Shown one piece after another: positions 31,125 to 39,698 of a DNA stretch of 64,000 nucleotides. The translations under genes and the position numbers were made by a program. Where the stretch lies: contig NZ_FNFN01000007.1 in the NCBI RefSeq assembly GCF_900101045.1, forward strand, positions 248,001 through 312,000. The letters run 5' to 3'. Source of the DNA: Nocardioides sp. YR527 (GTDB lineage Bacteria; Actinomycetota; Actinomycetes; Propionibacteriales; Nocardioidaceae). The notes below the pieces were generated by a model. It made no database searches. It saw only the letters and a program-made list of their open reading frames with translations, and was not told where the DNA came from. The first letter of the stretch is position 1; each line of letters opens with the position of its first letter.

Positions 31125-32693
31125 TCAGCTCACCTTGACGCCACCGCCACTGTCGTCGTCGACACCGGCGATGCAGTCCCCCGCACCGGACAGTCCCTCG
31201 GCCAACCTCAGGCACATCGCGCGTACGTCCTGCTTGATCACCTTGCCGCTCGCGTTGAACGGCAGCGCGTCGACGATGCGGACCACCTCGGGGACCATGT
31301 GCTTCGAGAGCTGCTCGCGGCAGTGCGCGATGACGTCGGCGACCCGCAGGCCGGACCCGCGCCGGCGAACCACCACCAGCTCGAGCCGCTCCCCTGCGTC
31401 GTCATCCGGCAGCCCGACCGCGGCCGCCGCGACGATGTCGGGCAGGTCGAGCACCACGGACTCGACGTCCTGGCTGGCGATCCGGTGCTCCCGCGACTTG
31501 ATGAAGTCCTCGACCCGGTCGACCACGTAGATGTAGCCGTCCTCGTCGACCTTCGCCAGGTCTCCCGTACGCAGCATCCCGCCCGGCATCTTGCGTGCCG
31601 TCGCCTCGGGGTCGTCGAGATAGCCGGGCGAGATGTTCGCGCCGCTGGCCCAGATCTCGCCGACCTCGCCCGGGGCGACGTGCACTCCGTCGCGGTCGAG
31701 GACCCGCAGGTCCACACCCGGGATGCCCCGGCCGATCGACCCGGGCCGCCGGGAGAGCTCCTCCGGCGGGAGATAGGAGAGCCGAGCGGTGGCCTCGGTC
31801 GCGCCGTACATCACGAAGACCCGCGCCTGCGGCTGCGCGCGTGCCAACTGCTCCACCAGGGCCGGGGCCAGCCGGCCACCGGCCTGCTGGATCGTCCGCA
31901 GCGTCGGTACGGCCGTGGTGCCGAAGGTGCTGTTGCGCAGCAGCGTCCCGAAGGTCGACGGCACCCCGGCGAACCCCGTGCAGCGCTCGGAGGTCATCCG
32001 GTCCACCACCGCCTGCGGGAAGACGAACGTCGGCTGGATGATCATCGCGGCACCGGCGCGCAGATGGGTGTGCAGGAGCGAGAGCCCGAAGACGTAGGTG
32101 AACGGCAGCACGACCAGCATCCGGTCCTCGGACGTGATGTCGAGGTAGTCGAGAATCGAGGTCGTGTTCGCCTGGATGTTGCGGTGGGTGATCCGCACCG
32201 CGCGCGGGTCGCCTGTGGTGCCGGAGGTGAACATGTAGAGCGCATCCTGGTCCGGGTCGACCTCGACCCCGCCGGACGGCTCGACCGACGTCGATCGCTG
32301 CTTCGGGACCAGCCGCTCCTTCCGCTCGACCACGACCGGGAGGCTCCGGGGCAGGCTCAGCCTCAGCGCCGCGGCCTGGGCGCGGCCCACCAGCAGCGCG
32401 TCGGCACCAACCCAGCGTGCCCGGGCCACCACCTCCTCGGTCGGCAGCGTGACGGCCAACGGCACCACGACCAGCCCCATCCGGAGCGCGGCGAGATAGG
32501 CCGAGGTCCAGAACAGCCCGTTGGGCGCCAGGATCCCGACCGGCGTACCCGGGGTCAGTCCGAGGTGGGAGAGCCGTCCCATGAGCACGGAAACGCTGGC
32601 TCGCAGCTCTTCGAAGGTGTACTCGCGACCGGCTTCGGCGAGCGCGATCGAATCCTCGGGCGCGTGCTCGAGAAGAAAGTCGGCAGTGTTCAA
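31125..32693 (-). CDS. AMP-dependent acyl/aryl ligase (ANL superfamily)
   Basis: 522 aa from TTG 32693 (LNTADFLLEHAPEDS), with a GGGGGACGGG-rich site before it; the open frame further upstream is Arg/His-rich. Signature motifs: the phosphate loop YMFTSGTTGDPRAVRITH, YGATEATARLSYLPPE, GYIYVVDRVEDFIKSREHRI and the C-terminal lysine in PFNASGKVIKQDV. It adenylates a carboxylic acid and passes it to CoA or a carrier protein. In a unit with AcpS and near an orphan acyl carrier protein, carrier-protein loading is a reasonable guess. Acid substrate not predictable. Confidence 0.83.
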   Translation of the reverse strand: MNTADFLLEHAPEDSIALAEAGREYTFEELRASVSVLMGRLSHLGLTPGTPVGILAPNGLFWTSAYLAALRMGLVVVPLAVTLPTEEVVARARWVGADALLVGRAQAAALRLSLPRSLPVVVERKERLVPKQRSTSVEPSGGVEVDPDQDALYMFTSGTTGDPRAVRITHRNIQANTTSILDYLDITSEDRMLVVLPFTYVFGLSLLHTHLRAGAAMIIQPTFVFPQAVVDRMTSERCTGFAGVPSTFGTLLRNSTFGTTAVPTLRTIQQAGGRLAPALVEQLARAQPQARVFVMYGATEATARLSYLPPEELSRRPGSIGRGIPGVDLRVLDRDGVHVAPGEVGEIWASGANISPGYLDDPEATARKMPGGMLRTGDLAKVDEDGYIYVVDRVEDFIKSREHRIASQDVESVVLDLPDIVAAAAVGLPDDDAGERLELVVVRRRGSGLRVADVIAHCREQLSKHMVPEVVRIVDALPFNASGKVIKQDVRAMCLRLAEGLSGAGDCIAGVDDDSGGGVKVS

Positions 32694-32789
32694 CGTGGCC
32701 CGTCCCCCGGGATGCTTCGGCCGGGACCGTTCCCGGCCATGGCAACGTCGCACGCCCCACCTCGACCGGTGGTGGGCCGCTCGACAGGC

Positions 32790-32803
32790 TGCCTGAAATT
32801 GAG
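32790..32803 (+). promoter_or_regulatory. Motif TGCCTGAAATTGAG shared with the LCP promoter region
   Basis: It lies in the divergent gap between the AMP ligase and the anchored protein at 32858. A 13-of-14 match, TGCCTCAAATTGAG, is at 38102-38115 before the LCP gene. Both stand out as A/T-rich islands. Possible common operator; regulator unknown. Confidence 0.35.
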
Positions 32804-32857
32804 TACGCGACCCACCCATCGGTCCCGACTCGACTCTGCTACGCGTCGACTGGTCTC

Positions 32858-33529
32858 GTGAACCTCAAGCGCCTCCTCATGCTCGTGCTGCTCGGCGTGC
32901 TCGTCGGCGTCGCGATCTTCTGGATGCCAGGACGCTTCGACGACTCCTCCTCCGGCACCGACGGCAACGGCTCGACCTCGTCGTCCCGGTCCGGCTCGCC
33001 GGGAGCCGATCCGAGCTCGGACTCGAGCGCCGGGTCCGGTTCCGGGCGGAAGTCGGAGTCCGATCCCGAACCCGCGAGCGAGGCGCTGCCGGAGGCGGCC
33101 TCGACACCGAGCGGGTCGGGCGAGTCGGGCCTGCCCGGCCTCACCGAGAAGCCACGTACGAAGACGGCGGCGCTGATCTCGGAGCCGCTGCCCAAGCAGG
33201 CGGTCCGCAAGAGCGCCCTGGTGGCCGGCTACCCGACGGCACTCGAACCGCCGTCGAAGACCACGGTCGCCGTCTCCAGCGTCTCGCCCACCAAGGGCGC
33301 GCTCCAGGTGGCGCTGACCGCGACCTGCCGGCGACCCTGCGACGTACTGCGTCACTTCAGGACCCGTCTCGCGCAGCACGGCTTCAAGGAGGTCACGGCG
33401 ACGTCGGTCGAGAACACACCCGCGATCTCGCTGAAGCGTGGCGACGAGACGGTGAGCGTCACGATCACCCATACCGGGCGCCGCAACGTCGACTTCAGCC
33501 TCTACTCCGTCCTCCACACGAAGACCTGA
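32858..33529 (+). CDS. Membrane-anchored hypothetical protein with Ser/Gly/Asp linker
   Basis: 223 aa from GTG 32858. Residues about 4-24 form one transmembrane helix (RLLMLVLLGVLVGVAIFW). Residues 28-95 are a low-complexity Ser/Gly/Asp/Pro linker. The C-terminal 100 residues form a small domain (TTVAVSSVSPTKGALQVALT, then CRRPCDVLRHFRTRLAQHGF, and VSVTITHTGRRNVDFSLYS) with a CRRPC pair. I do not recognise the family. First gene of a plus-strand unit with the MFS carrier (4-bp gap), the TolB-like protein and an acetyltransferase. Confidence 0.7.
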   Translation: MNLKRLLMLVLLGVLVGVAIFWMPGRFDDSSSGTDGNGSTSSSRSGSPGADPSSDSSAGSGSGRKSESDPEPASEALPEAASTPSGSGESGLPGLTEKPRTKTAALISEPLPKQAVRKSALVAGYPTALEPPSKTTVAVSSVSPTKGALQVALTATCRRPCDVLRHFRTRLAQHGFKEVTATSVENTPAISLKRGDETVSVTITHTGRRNVDFSLYSVLHTKT

Positions 33530-33533
33530 GCCG

Positions 33534-34775
33534 GTGTACCTGTCTCTCAGCGACCGTCCCACCACGAGTGCCGAGCCGCGGCAGTCCGGCGGGCGGGTCT
33601 CCCGGACCGTCGTCACCCTCGGCATCGTCAGCCTGCTGACCGACATCTCCTCGGAGTCGGTCTCGGCGATCCTGCCGCTCTACCTGACCGCGGTCGTCGG
33701 GCTCTCGCCGGTGGCGTACGGACTCATCGACGGGCTCTATCAGGGCGTCTCCTCGCTGGTGCGGATCGCGGCCGGGTGGGCGGCCGACCGCACCGACCGG
33801 CCGCAGCCGGTGGCACTGGCCGGCTACGCGATGAGCGCGGTCGCGCGGCTCGGGCTGATCTTCGCGGGCGGCTTCGGGACGATCTCGGCGGCGATCTCGC
33901 TGGACCGGGTCGGCAAGGGCGTACGCACCGCGCCACGCGACGCGATGATCGCCGCCTCCAGCGACCCGGCGCACCTCGGCCGCAGCTTCGGCGTCCACCG
34001 GGCGCTGGACACGATCGGGGCCACGCTCGGACCGCTGCTGGCGTTCGTGATCCTGTGGCGGATCGCCGACGGCTACGACACCGTGCTGGTCGTCTCGCTC
34101 GGCTTCGCGGTGCTCGGGGTGGCGACGATGGCGTGCTTCGTGCCGTTCCGCACCGGCGCCGTCCGCCGGACCGCCCCTCGCCGCGGCGAGCCGCGCCCCA
34201 AGGTGCGCTGGCGCACCGTGCTCACGCCGGGTCTCGCGCGGGTGACCGGTGTGTCCGGCGTGCTCGCCCTGCTCACCATCGGTGACGGGTTCGTCTACCT
34301 GGCGCTGCTGGAGACCGGCGGCTTCGCGGCGCAGTGGTTCCCGGTCCTCTACGTCGGGACCAACCTCGCCTACCTCGCGCTGGCCGTGCCGATGGGCAGG
34401 CTCGCGGACCGGGTCGGGCGCGTCAAGGTCCTCGTGCTCGGTCACCTTCCGCTCGCGGCCGCCTACCTGTGCGCCGCGACCGGGTCGGGCGCGCTCTGGA
34501 CGACGTGCGCCGCGGTGCTCCTCCTCGGCGTCTTCTACGCCGCGACCGATGGCACCCTCGCCGCGGTCGCCGGGCAGCTGGTCCCGGAGGAAGTACGCGC
34601 CAGCGGCATCGCCACCGCCCAGACCGCGGTCGCGCTGGCTCGGCTCGTCGCAGCGACCGGCTTCGGCCTGCTCTGGTACGCCGTCGGCCCCCGGATCGCG
34701 ATGCTCGCGGTCTGCGCGGTGCTGCTCGCCGCGATCCCGGCCGGGCTCGCCGTGATGCGCAGGGCGGTGCGATGA
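33534..34775 (+). CDS. Major facilitator superfamily transporter
   Basis: 413 aa from GTG 33534 with about 12 transmembrane helices. The loop 2-3 motif appears as GWAADRTDRPQPVALAGYA and its second-half copy as PMGRLADRVGRVKVLVLG. DRVGKGVRTAPRDAMIAASS is the motif typical of the MFS_1 group annotated as tetracycline or multidrug-like carriers in actinobacteria. Substrate unknown. Its stop overlaps the next start (ATGA). Confidence 0.85.
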   Translation: MYLSLSDRPTTSAEPRQSGGRVSRTVVTLGIVSLLTDISSESVSAILPLYLTAVVGLSPVAYGLIDGLYQGVSSLVRIAAGWAADRTDRPQPVALAGYAMSAVARLGLIFAGGFGTISAAISLDRVGKGVRTAPRDAMIAASSDPAHLGRSFGVHRALDTIGATLGPLLAFVILWRIADGYDTVLVVSLGFAVLGVATMACFVPFRTGAVRRTAPRRGEPRPKVRWRTVLTPGLARVTGVSGVLALLTIGDGFVYLALLETGGFAAQWFPVLYVGTNLAYLALAVPMGRLADRVGRVKVLVLGHLPLAAAYLCAATGSGALWTTCAAVLLLGVFYAATDGTLAAVAGQLVPEEVRASGIATAQTAVALARLVAATGFGLLWYAVGPRIAMLAVCAVLLAAIPAGLAVMRRAVR

Positions 34776-35803
34776 CGACGTTCTGGGCCAAGCGGCGCAC
34801 CGCGATCTTCGGGGCGATCGTCGTGCTCGTCACGGCCGGCGTGACGGCGTACGCCCTCTCCGCGATCGCCGAGAACGACCGGCGTACGTCCCGGGCGACC
34901 GAGGCGACGACCACCTCCATGACGCAGATCGAGAAGGGGCCGAGGATCCTCTTCCGGCACACCGGTCGTGACGCCGACTACGGCCACGTCGGCGCCGTGG
35001 CACTGGACGATCCCGGCGGCGCCCGGGCGCTCACCGACCTGAGTTGCGACCGGGTCTACGCGCAGGCGCGGTCGGTCTCCTGCCTGGCGACCGAGCAGGG
35101 CGTGGTGAGCCGTTACCGGGCGACCGACCTGGCGACCTCGACCCCTGGGAAGGCGTGGCGGGAGGTCGACGGGACCGACCTGCCCGGGCTGCCCAGCCGC
35201 ACCCGGATCTCGCCGGACGGGCAGCTGGTCTCCTCGACGGTGTTCGTCAACGGCGACTCCTACATGGTCAGCGGATTCTCGACGCGCACCCTCATCCGCC
35301 GGGTCGGTGGAGCGAGCTACGGCGACCTGGAGAAGTTCAGCCTGGTCGTCGACGGCCGCGAGGTCTCCCCGGTCGACCGCAACATCTGGGGCATCACCTT
35401 CGCCGACGACGACCGCACCTTCTACGCCACCGTCGCCACGGGCGGGCGGACCTACCTGGCCCGTGGCGACCTCACCGAACGCTCGTTGACGACCGTCGCC
35501 GACCACGTCGAGTGCCCGTCGCTCTCCCCCGACGGCACCCGGATCGCGTTCAAGGAGGCCGACAAGGCGGGCACCCGGTGGACGCCCGCGGTCCTCGACC
35601 TGGCCACCGGTCGGCGCACAGTTCTCGCCGGGGAGACCCACAGCATCGACGACCAGATCGAGTGGCTCGACGACGACACCGTCCTCTACGGCCTGGAGCG
35701 CGAGGGCGAGCCGGTCGACGACGTCTGGGCGCTCGACACCTCGGCCTCCGCGACCCCTCGTGTGCTCATCCCGGAAGCGGCCTCGCCCGCGGTTCTACGC
35801 TGA
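34772..35803 (+). CDS. TolB-like/WD40-like beta-propeller protein, membrane anchored
   Basis: 343 aa from ATG 34772, which overlaps the MFS stop. Residues about 10-30 form a signal anchor (AIFGAIVVLVTAGVTAYAL). The remainder shows PD40/TolB-type blades: GLPSRTRISPDGQLVSSTVF, VECPSLSPDGTRIAFKEADK and DQIEWLDDDTVLYGLERE. It probably acts outside the membrane as a binding or scaffolding partner of the MFS or glycan system; the function is not established. Confidence 0.78.
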   Translation: MTTFWAKRRTAIFGAIVVLVTAGVTAYALSAIAENDRRTSRATEATTTSMTQIEKGPRILFRHTGRDADYGHVGAVALDDPGGARALTDLSCDRVYAQARSVSCLATEQGVVSRYRATDLATSTPGKAWREVDGTDLPGLPSRTRISPDGQLVSSTVFVNGDSYMVSGFSTRTLIRRVGGASYGDLEKFSLVVDGREVSPVDRNIWGITFADDDRTFYATVATGGRTYLARGDLTERSLTTVADHVECPSLSPDGTRIAFKEADKAGTRWTPAVLDLATGRRTVLAGETHSIDDQIEWLDDDTVLYGLEREGEPVDDVWALDTSASATPRVLIPEAASPAVLR

Positions 35804-35857
35804 ATCGGGTACTCCATCCCGGGTCCGGCACACACGCCGTCCGGGTCGCGCTTTGCT

Positions 35858-36484
35858 GTGCGGATGACCGTTGAGGAGACTCACGCCGCGCCCCGGATAG
35901 AACCCAGCGCGAACGTTGACGACCGTGCCGTGATCGGCGCCGGGACCCTCGTCTGGCACCTGGCCCAGGTCCGCGAGCACGCCCGGATTGGCAGCGAGTG
36001 CATCATCGGCCGGGGAGCGTACGTCGGTCCCGGGGTGGTGGTGGGAGACCGCTGCAAGATCCAGAACCATGCCCTGGTCTACGAGCCGGCGGTGCTCGAG
36101 GACGGCGCGTTCGTCGGGCCGGCGGTGGTGTTCACCAACGACTACCTCCCCCGCGCCGTGAACCCGGACGGCACCCTCAAGGACGGCGAGGACTGGGAGG
36201 CGGTCGGTGTGACCGTACGCACCGGTGCCAGCATCGGCGCCCGAGCCGTCTGCATCGCGCCGGTCACGATCGGTGCCTGGGCGATGGTCGCGGCGGGGGC
36301 CGTGGTCACCCGCGACGTACCCGACCACGCGCTGGTCGTCGGGGTCCCGGCACAGCGGATGGGGTGGGTCGGGCACGCGGGCGCACCGCTGGTCGCCCAG
36401 GGAGATGCCTGGCGCTGCCCGAAGACCGGCACCCTCTACGTCCTGCGCGGCACGAACGAGGACGACGGCCTGATCGCGATCTGA
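35858..36484 (+). CDS. LbH N-acetyltransferase, WbpD-like
   Basis: 208 aa from GTG 35858; an ATG lies two codons later. Left-handed beta-helix repeats run through most of the protein: IEPSANVDDRAVIGAGTLVW, HARIGSECIIGRGAYVGPGV, CKIQNHALVYEPAVLEDGAF and GPAVVFTNDYLPRAVNPDG. The last is characteristic of WbpD/WlbB UDP-sugar 3-N-acetyltransferases that act after a WbpE-type aminotransferase. Together with the Gfo/Idh oxidase and DegT enzyme of the first region, this would complete a 3-acetamido sugar pathway. A C-terminal segment with WRCPKTGTLY is an extra strand. Confidence 0.83.
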   Translation: MRMTVEETHAAPRIEPSANVDDRAVIGAGTLVWHLAQVREHARIGSECIIGRGAYVGPGVVVGDRCKIQNHALVYEPAVLEDGAFVGPAVVFTNDYLPRAVNPDGTLKDGEDWEAVGVTVRTGASIGARAVCIAPVTIGAWAMVAAGAVVTRDVPDHALVVGVPAQRMGWVGHAGAPLVAQGDAWRCPKTGTLYVLRGTNEDDGLIAI

Positions 36485-36503
36485 CGAGCCGGTCGACTGA
36501 ACC

Positions 36504-37181
36504 TCAGGCGGCCCGCCACTCGGCCTTGTGGGCGATGCTGACCGCCGCGATCTGCGAGGAGACGCCGAGCTTGGCGAGGATCGACTTCACCTGGGTGCGC
36601 ACCGTCGCCTCGGACACGACGCGAAGCTTGGCGATCTCGCCGACCGTGAATCCGTCCATCAGGTGCTCGAGCACCTGCGACTCCCGCGGGGAGAGCTGGG
36701 AAAGCCGGCGGCGGATCTCGAAGACGCCCTGCTCCTGACCCACCCACGCCCGGATCAGGCGCTCACGCTCGTCGACGTCGAGCACGCTGAGCCCGTAGTT
36801 GAGCCTGCGTACGGTGCCCAGGATCTCGCCGAGCGGCACCGACTTGGACAGCACCGTGCGGGCCCCGACGTGCAGAGCGTGCCCCCAGCGGGTCTGGTCG
36901 GTCGAGCCCGTCACCACGACGACGTCGGCACCGGCCCGGGCGAGCGGAGCGATGAGACGTACGCCCGAACCGTGCTGGCCCAGGTCGAGGTCGAGCAGGA
37001 CGATGCGTGGCTGGGTCCGCATGATCAGCGAGGTGAGCTTGGCCTCCGAGGGCGGCTCCTCGGGCAGGTCGATGCGGCGGGCGTCGTAGCCCTCGAAGGT
37101 GAGGGCCAGCTCGAGCGACTCGGCGAACAGGGTGTGGTCTTCGACGATGCCCACCTTCACCCGTTTACGCGGCGACACCAT
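36504..37181 (-). CDS. LuxR/NarL-type response regulator
   Basis: 225 aa from ATG 37181, with GGGAGG before it. The receiver domain has the acidic pair in VGIVEDHTLFAESL, the phospho-acceptor region IVLLDLDLGQHGSG (Asp64 likely) and the conserved Lys in VLSKSVPLGE. The C-terminal HTH reads LSPRESQVLEHLMDGFTVGE, then IAKLRVVSEATVRTQVKSIL. It overlaps the histidine kinase gene by 17 bp. Located between glycan-related genes and divergent from LCP, it may control the surface-polymer genes; that is inference. Confidence 0.87.
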   Translation of the reverse strand: MVSPRKRVKVGIVEDHTLFAESLELALTFEGYDARRIDLPEEPPSEAKLTSLIMRTQPRIVLLDLDLGQHGSGVRLIAPLARAGADVVVVTGSTDQTRWGHALHVGARTVLSKSVPLGEILGTVRRLNYGLSVLDVDERERLIRAWVGQEQGVFEIRRRLSQLSPRESQVLEHLMDGFTVGEIAKLRVVSEATVRTQVKSILAKLGVSSQIAAVSIAHKAEWRAA

Positions 37182-37926
37182 GGCGACCTCCCTGGGTCGG
37201 GGTGTCGTGCCGGTCGGCCCCGTCGCCCGCCCCGCCATCGGCACAGCCGAGCATCGGGATGCCGAGGACGAAGGTGGTGCGCTCGCTCGCCTCGAGCAGC
37301 TCGAGGTAGCCACCCTGGCGTTCCATCAGGTCCCGCGCGGCATGGAGGCCGATGCCCTGACCCGTGGAGCCCGGCCGGCTGACGCCCCAGGCGAAGATCC
37401 GCCGGCGCAGCTCCGGCGCGACCCCGGGCCCGTCGTCGGTCACCGCGATCTCGACCGAGGTGCTCGCCGGCTCGGCGGCACGTACCTCGATCCGGACGGA
37501 TCCGCTCCCGTGGGCGGCGGCGTTGTCGAGCAGCACGTTGAGTGCCTCGGTCAGCTGGTCGGAGTCGCCCAGCGCCAGCATCCGGCTGGGGCGCCACACG
37601 ACCTCGGTGCCCCTGGCCTCGTGAGCGAGCACCATGGTGGCCACCACGGAGTCGAGGTCGATCACCTCGGCACGCATGTCGCTGGCACGGAGCTCATCGG
37701 ACCGCGGCTCCGGGACCACCGGCGTCGCGACATCCTGCTGCCGGCGGACCATCCGCTCCAGCCGCTCGAGCTCGCTCTGCACCATCGCCGTCATCGCGGC
37801 CCGTCGCTCCTCACCGATCGCGCCGGAGGAGCTGAGCAGCGTGGTCGCCGCCCGGATCCCGGCCAGCGTCGAGGCAGCCTCGTGCAGCCGGGCACGTTCA
37901 TCCCGACCGACTCTTGACATTGGCAC
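37165..37926 (-). CDS. Small soluble histidine kinase lacking a sensor domain
   Basis: 253 aa with no transmembrane segment. A short DHp-like helix pair holds a candidate phospho-His (ERARLHEAASTLAGIRAATT, His15). The HATPase domain has the N-box ALNVLLDNAAAHGSGSVRI, the G1 box DDGPGVAPELRRRI and the G2 box GSTGQGIGLHAARDL. The absence of any sensory or membrane part means the input must come from a partner or from catalytic-domain interactions. It is the first gene of a two-gene unit with the LuxR-type regulator. Confidence 0.82.
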   Translation of the reverse strand: MPMSRVGRDERARLHEAASTLAGIRAATTLLSSSGAIGEERRAAMTAMVQSELERLERMVRRQQDVATPVVPEPRSDELRASDMRAEVIDLDSVVATMVLAHEARGTEVVWRPSRMLALGDSDQLTEALNVLLDNAAAHGSGSVRIEVRAAEPASTSVEIAVTDDGPGVAPELRRRIFAWGVSRPGSTGQGIGLHAARDLMERQGGYLELLEASERTTFVLGIPMLGCADGGAGDGADRHDTPTQGGRHGVAA

Positions 37927-37991
37927 AGCTCTCCCTGGTCATCCTCGTGCCACGCCCTCCCAAGACGCAGCCCGGCGGCATGAAACACGTG

Positions 37992-38007
37992 CGGACCTGA
38001 AGGTCCG
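37992..38007. promoter_or_regulatory. Palindrome between the two-component genes and LCP
   Basis: CGGACCT-GA-AGGTCCG, perfect 7-bp arms, in the divergent gap between the histidine kinase and LCP genes. Downstream, GTTACCG occurs twice (around 38080-38098). Candidate binding sites for the local response regulator, untested. Confidence 0.4.
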
Positions 38008-38101
38008 ACATGAACAGCGCCGTACGGCAAAAGGACTGTACTCACTCGATCCGGGGGACGGATCGCCTACCTATTTTTGGTTACCGGCCGTTACCGAGTG
38101 G

Positions 38102-38115
38102 TGCCTCAAATTGAG
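38102..38115 (+). promoter_or_regulatory. TGCCTCAAATTGAG element before LCP
   Basis: It contains the perfect palindrome CCTCAAATTGAGG (38104-38116) and matches 32790-32803 at 13 of 14 positions. It lies 53 bp before the chosen LCP start. Confidence 0.4.
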
Positions 38116-38168
38116 GAATGGCGAGCATCTGGGCTCCATATCGAGGGAGTCCCGGGTCCCATACTCGG

Positions 38169-39257
38169 GTGGCCATCCTCGATCATCCGCCGGTGCCGTC
38201 GCAGCCGGATCCAGCGGACCCGCCCCCCGCGCGCGGATGGCGTCGTGCCCGCAAGCCCCTGATCGGGCTGCTGGTGTGTCTCCTGCTGCTCTGCGCCGCT
38301 GCCCTGACCGGGATCCTGTGGCTCCAGGCGACGGTGGAAGGAAAGCTCCAGCGGTTGCCCGACACGTTCACCGGCCTCACCGACCGGCCCGCCAAGCCGA
38401 CCTCCGGGTCGGCCGCCGACGCGATGAACATCCTGGTCCTCGGCACCGACACCCGGTCCGACGCACCCACCACCGGAGCCGAGGCTCCCGGCTGGCAGCC
38501 CGGGGAGGCACGCTCCGACACGATGCTGCTCGTCCACATCGACGGCGACCGCGACTCCGCCTCGGTGATCTCGATCCCGCGCGACTCCTGGGTCGACATC
38601 CCCGGCCACGGCAAGGGCAAGGTCAACTGGGCCTACTCCTTCGGTGGCCCCAACCTCACGGTCGAGACCGTCGAGAAGATGACCGACGTACGCATCGACC
38701 ACCTCACCGTCATCGACTGGGACGGCTTCAAGGCTCTCACCGATGCGATCGGTGGCGTCGACATCTACATCCCGAAGACCGTCTACGACTCCGCCCGTGG
38801 CGTCCGCTGGGAGGCCGGCACCCACCACCTGGACGGCGAGCAGGCTCTCCTCTACGTACGCCAGCGCTACGGCCTCCAGGACGGCGACCTCGACCGTGTG
38901 GCCCGCCAGCAGGCATTCCTGCGGACCCTCCTCGAGCAGACCCTCGAGCAGGAGCTGCGCAAGAGCCCCGACCATGTCCTCGACCTCTTCTCGCTCTTCT
39001 CGAAGCACGCCTCCGTCGACGACGACTGGTCCACCATCCAGATGGCCAAGCTCGCCGCCTCCCTCCGCAACCTGCGCACCGGCGACATCAGCTACCTCAC
39101 CGTCCCCACCGATGGCACCGGCATGGTCGGAGACCAGTCAGTCGTGCATCTCGACCCCTCCCGCGACCGCGACCTGTGGCGCGCGGTCGGGGAGGACCGC
39201 ATGGCCGAGTGGTCAGAGGCGAACCAGGACCTCCTCACCCCCGACGTCGTCCGCTGA
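38169..39257 (+). CDS. LytR-CpsA-Psr (LCP) family glycopolymer transferase
   Basis: 362 aa from GTG 38169. An ATG at 38118 is in frame, but codons between the two are A/T-ending and unlike coding sequence, so I prefer the GTG. A cytoplasmic Pro-rich tail is followed by a transmembrane helix (LIGLLVCLLLLCAAALTGIL) and the LCP domain: MNILVLGTDTRSDAP, ARSDTMLLVHIDGDRDSASV, SIPRDSWVDIPGHGKGKVNW, and GEQALLYVRQRYGLQDGDLD with the conserved Arg residues that bind the lipid pyrophosphate. LCP enzymes move undecaprenyl-linked glycopolymers onto peptidoglycan or other acceptors, so this is the likely final step for the polymer made here. Confidence 0.88.
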   Translation: MAILDHPPVPSQPDPADPPPARGWRRARKPLIGLLVCLLLLCAAALTGILWLQATVEGKLQRLPDTFTGLTDRPAKPTSGSAADAMNILVLGTDTRSDAPTTGAEAPGWQPGEARSDTMLLVHIDGDRDSASVISIPRDSWVDIPGHGKGKVNWAYSFGGPNLTVETVEKMTDVRIDHLTVIDWDGFKALTDAIGGVDIYIPKTVYDSARGVRWEAGTHHLDGEQALLYVRQRYGLQDGDLDRVARQQAFLRTLLEQTLEQELRKSPDHVLDLFSLFSKHASVDDDWSTIQMAKLAASLRNLRTGDISYLTVPTDGTGMVGDQSVVHLDPSRDRDLWRAVGEDRMAEWSEANQDLLTPDVVR

Positions 39258-39261
39258 ACGA

Positions 39262-39311
39262 AAAACCTTGCCGAGTCGGCTCGTTGTAACGAGCCGACTC
39301 GGCAAGGTTTT
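39262..39311. terminator. Bidirectional terminator with 24-bp perfect stem
   Basis: The arms start AAAACCTTGCCGAGTCGGCT and end AACGAGCCGACTCGGCAAGG plus TTTT, with a 2-base centre. The A4/T4 ends give a short T-run on both strands. It fills the gap between the convergent LCP and VOC genes. Confidence 0.88.
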
Positions 39312-39314
39312 CGG

Positions 39315-39698
39315 TCAAGATGAGCCGACTCGCGGGGCTCCCCACATCGAGAGACAGAACGGATGCCCGGCCGGGTCGGCGTACACGAAGCAGTGGTCGG
39401 CGTTGGGCTGATGCTCGAACCGGGTGGCGCCGGCCGCCAGCACCCGAGCTCCGGTCGCCTCCAGGTCGTCGACGAGGAACTCGAGGTGCATCTGCATCCC
39501 CACCTCGCCGTCCGGCCACTTGGGTGGCTGGTAGTCATCGATCTGCTGGAAACCGATGTCCCCGTTCGTCCCCTCCACGAGCGCCCAGCCCTCGCCACCG
39601 TTCGCAACCCCGCCGGTGATCTCCGCGTAGAACCGCGCCAGTGCGATCGCGTCGGGCGCGTTGACCGTCGTCAGGCTGAGCCTGATCCGGTCCGACAT
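39315..39698 (-). CDS. VOC/glyoxalase-family protein
   Basis: 127 aa from ATG 39698, which shares a base with the SRPBCC stop (TGATG). The motif pair MQMHLEFLVDDLEATGARVL and HCFVYADPAGHPFCLSMWGA is typical of bleomycin-resistance/glyoxalase-like proteins (VOC). It lacks a clear set of three metal ligands, so it may be a binding rather than catalytic member. Third gene of the ArsR-SRPBCC-VOC unit; ligand unknown. Confidence 0.82.
   Translation of the reverse strand: MSDRIRLSLTTVNAPDAIALARFYAEITGGVANGGEGWALVEGTNGDIGFQQIDDYQPPKWPDGEVGMQMHLEFLVDDLEATGARVLAAGATRFEHQPNADHCFVYADPAGHPFCLSMWGAPRVGSS

Noticed and set aside
38118..38168. Start of LCP at ATG 38118
   Set aside because: Codons between 38118 and 38169 end often in A/T, unlike the rest, and the only purine-rich stretch is two bases from the ATG and part of a palindrome.
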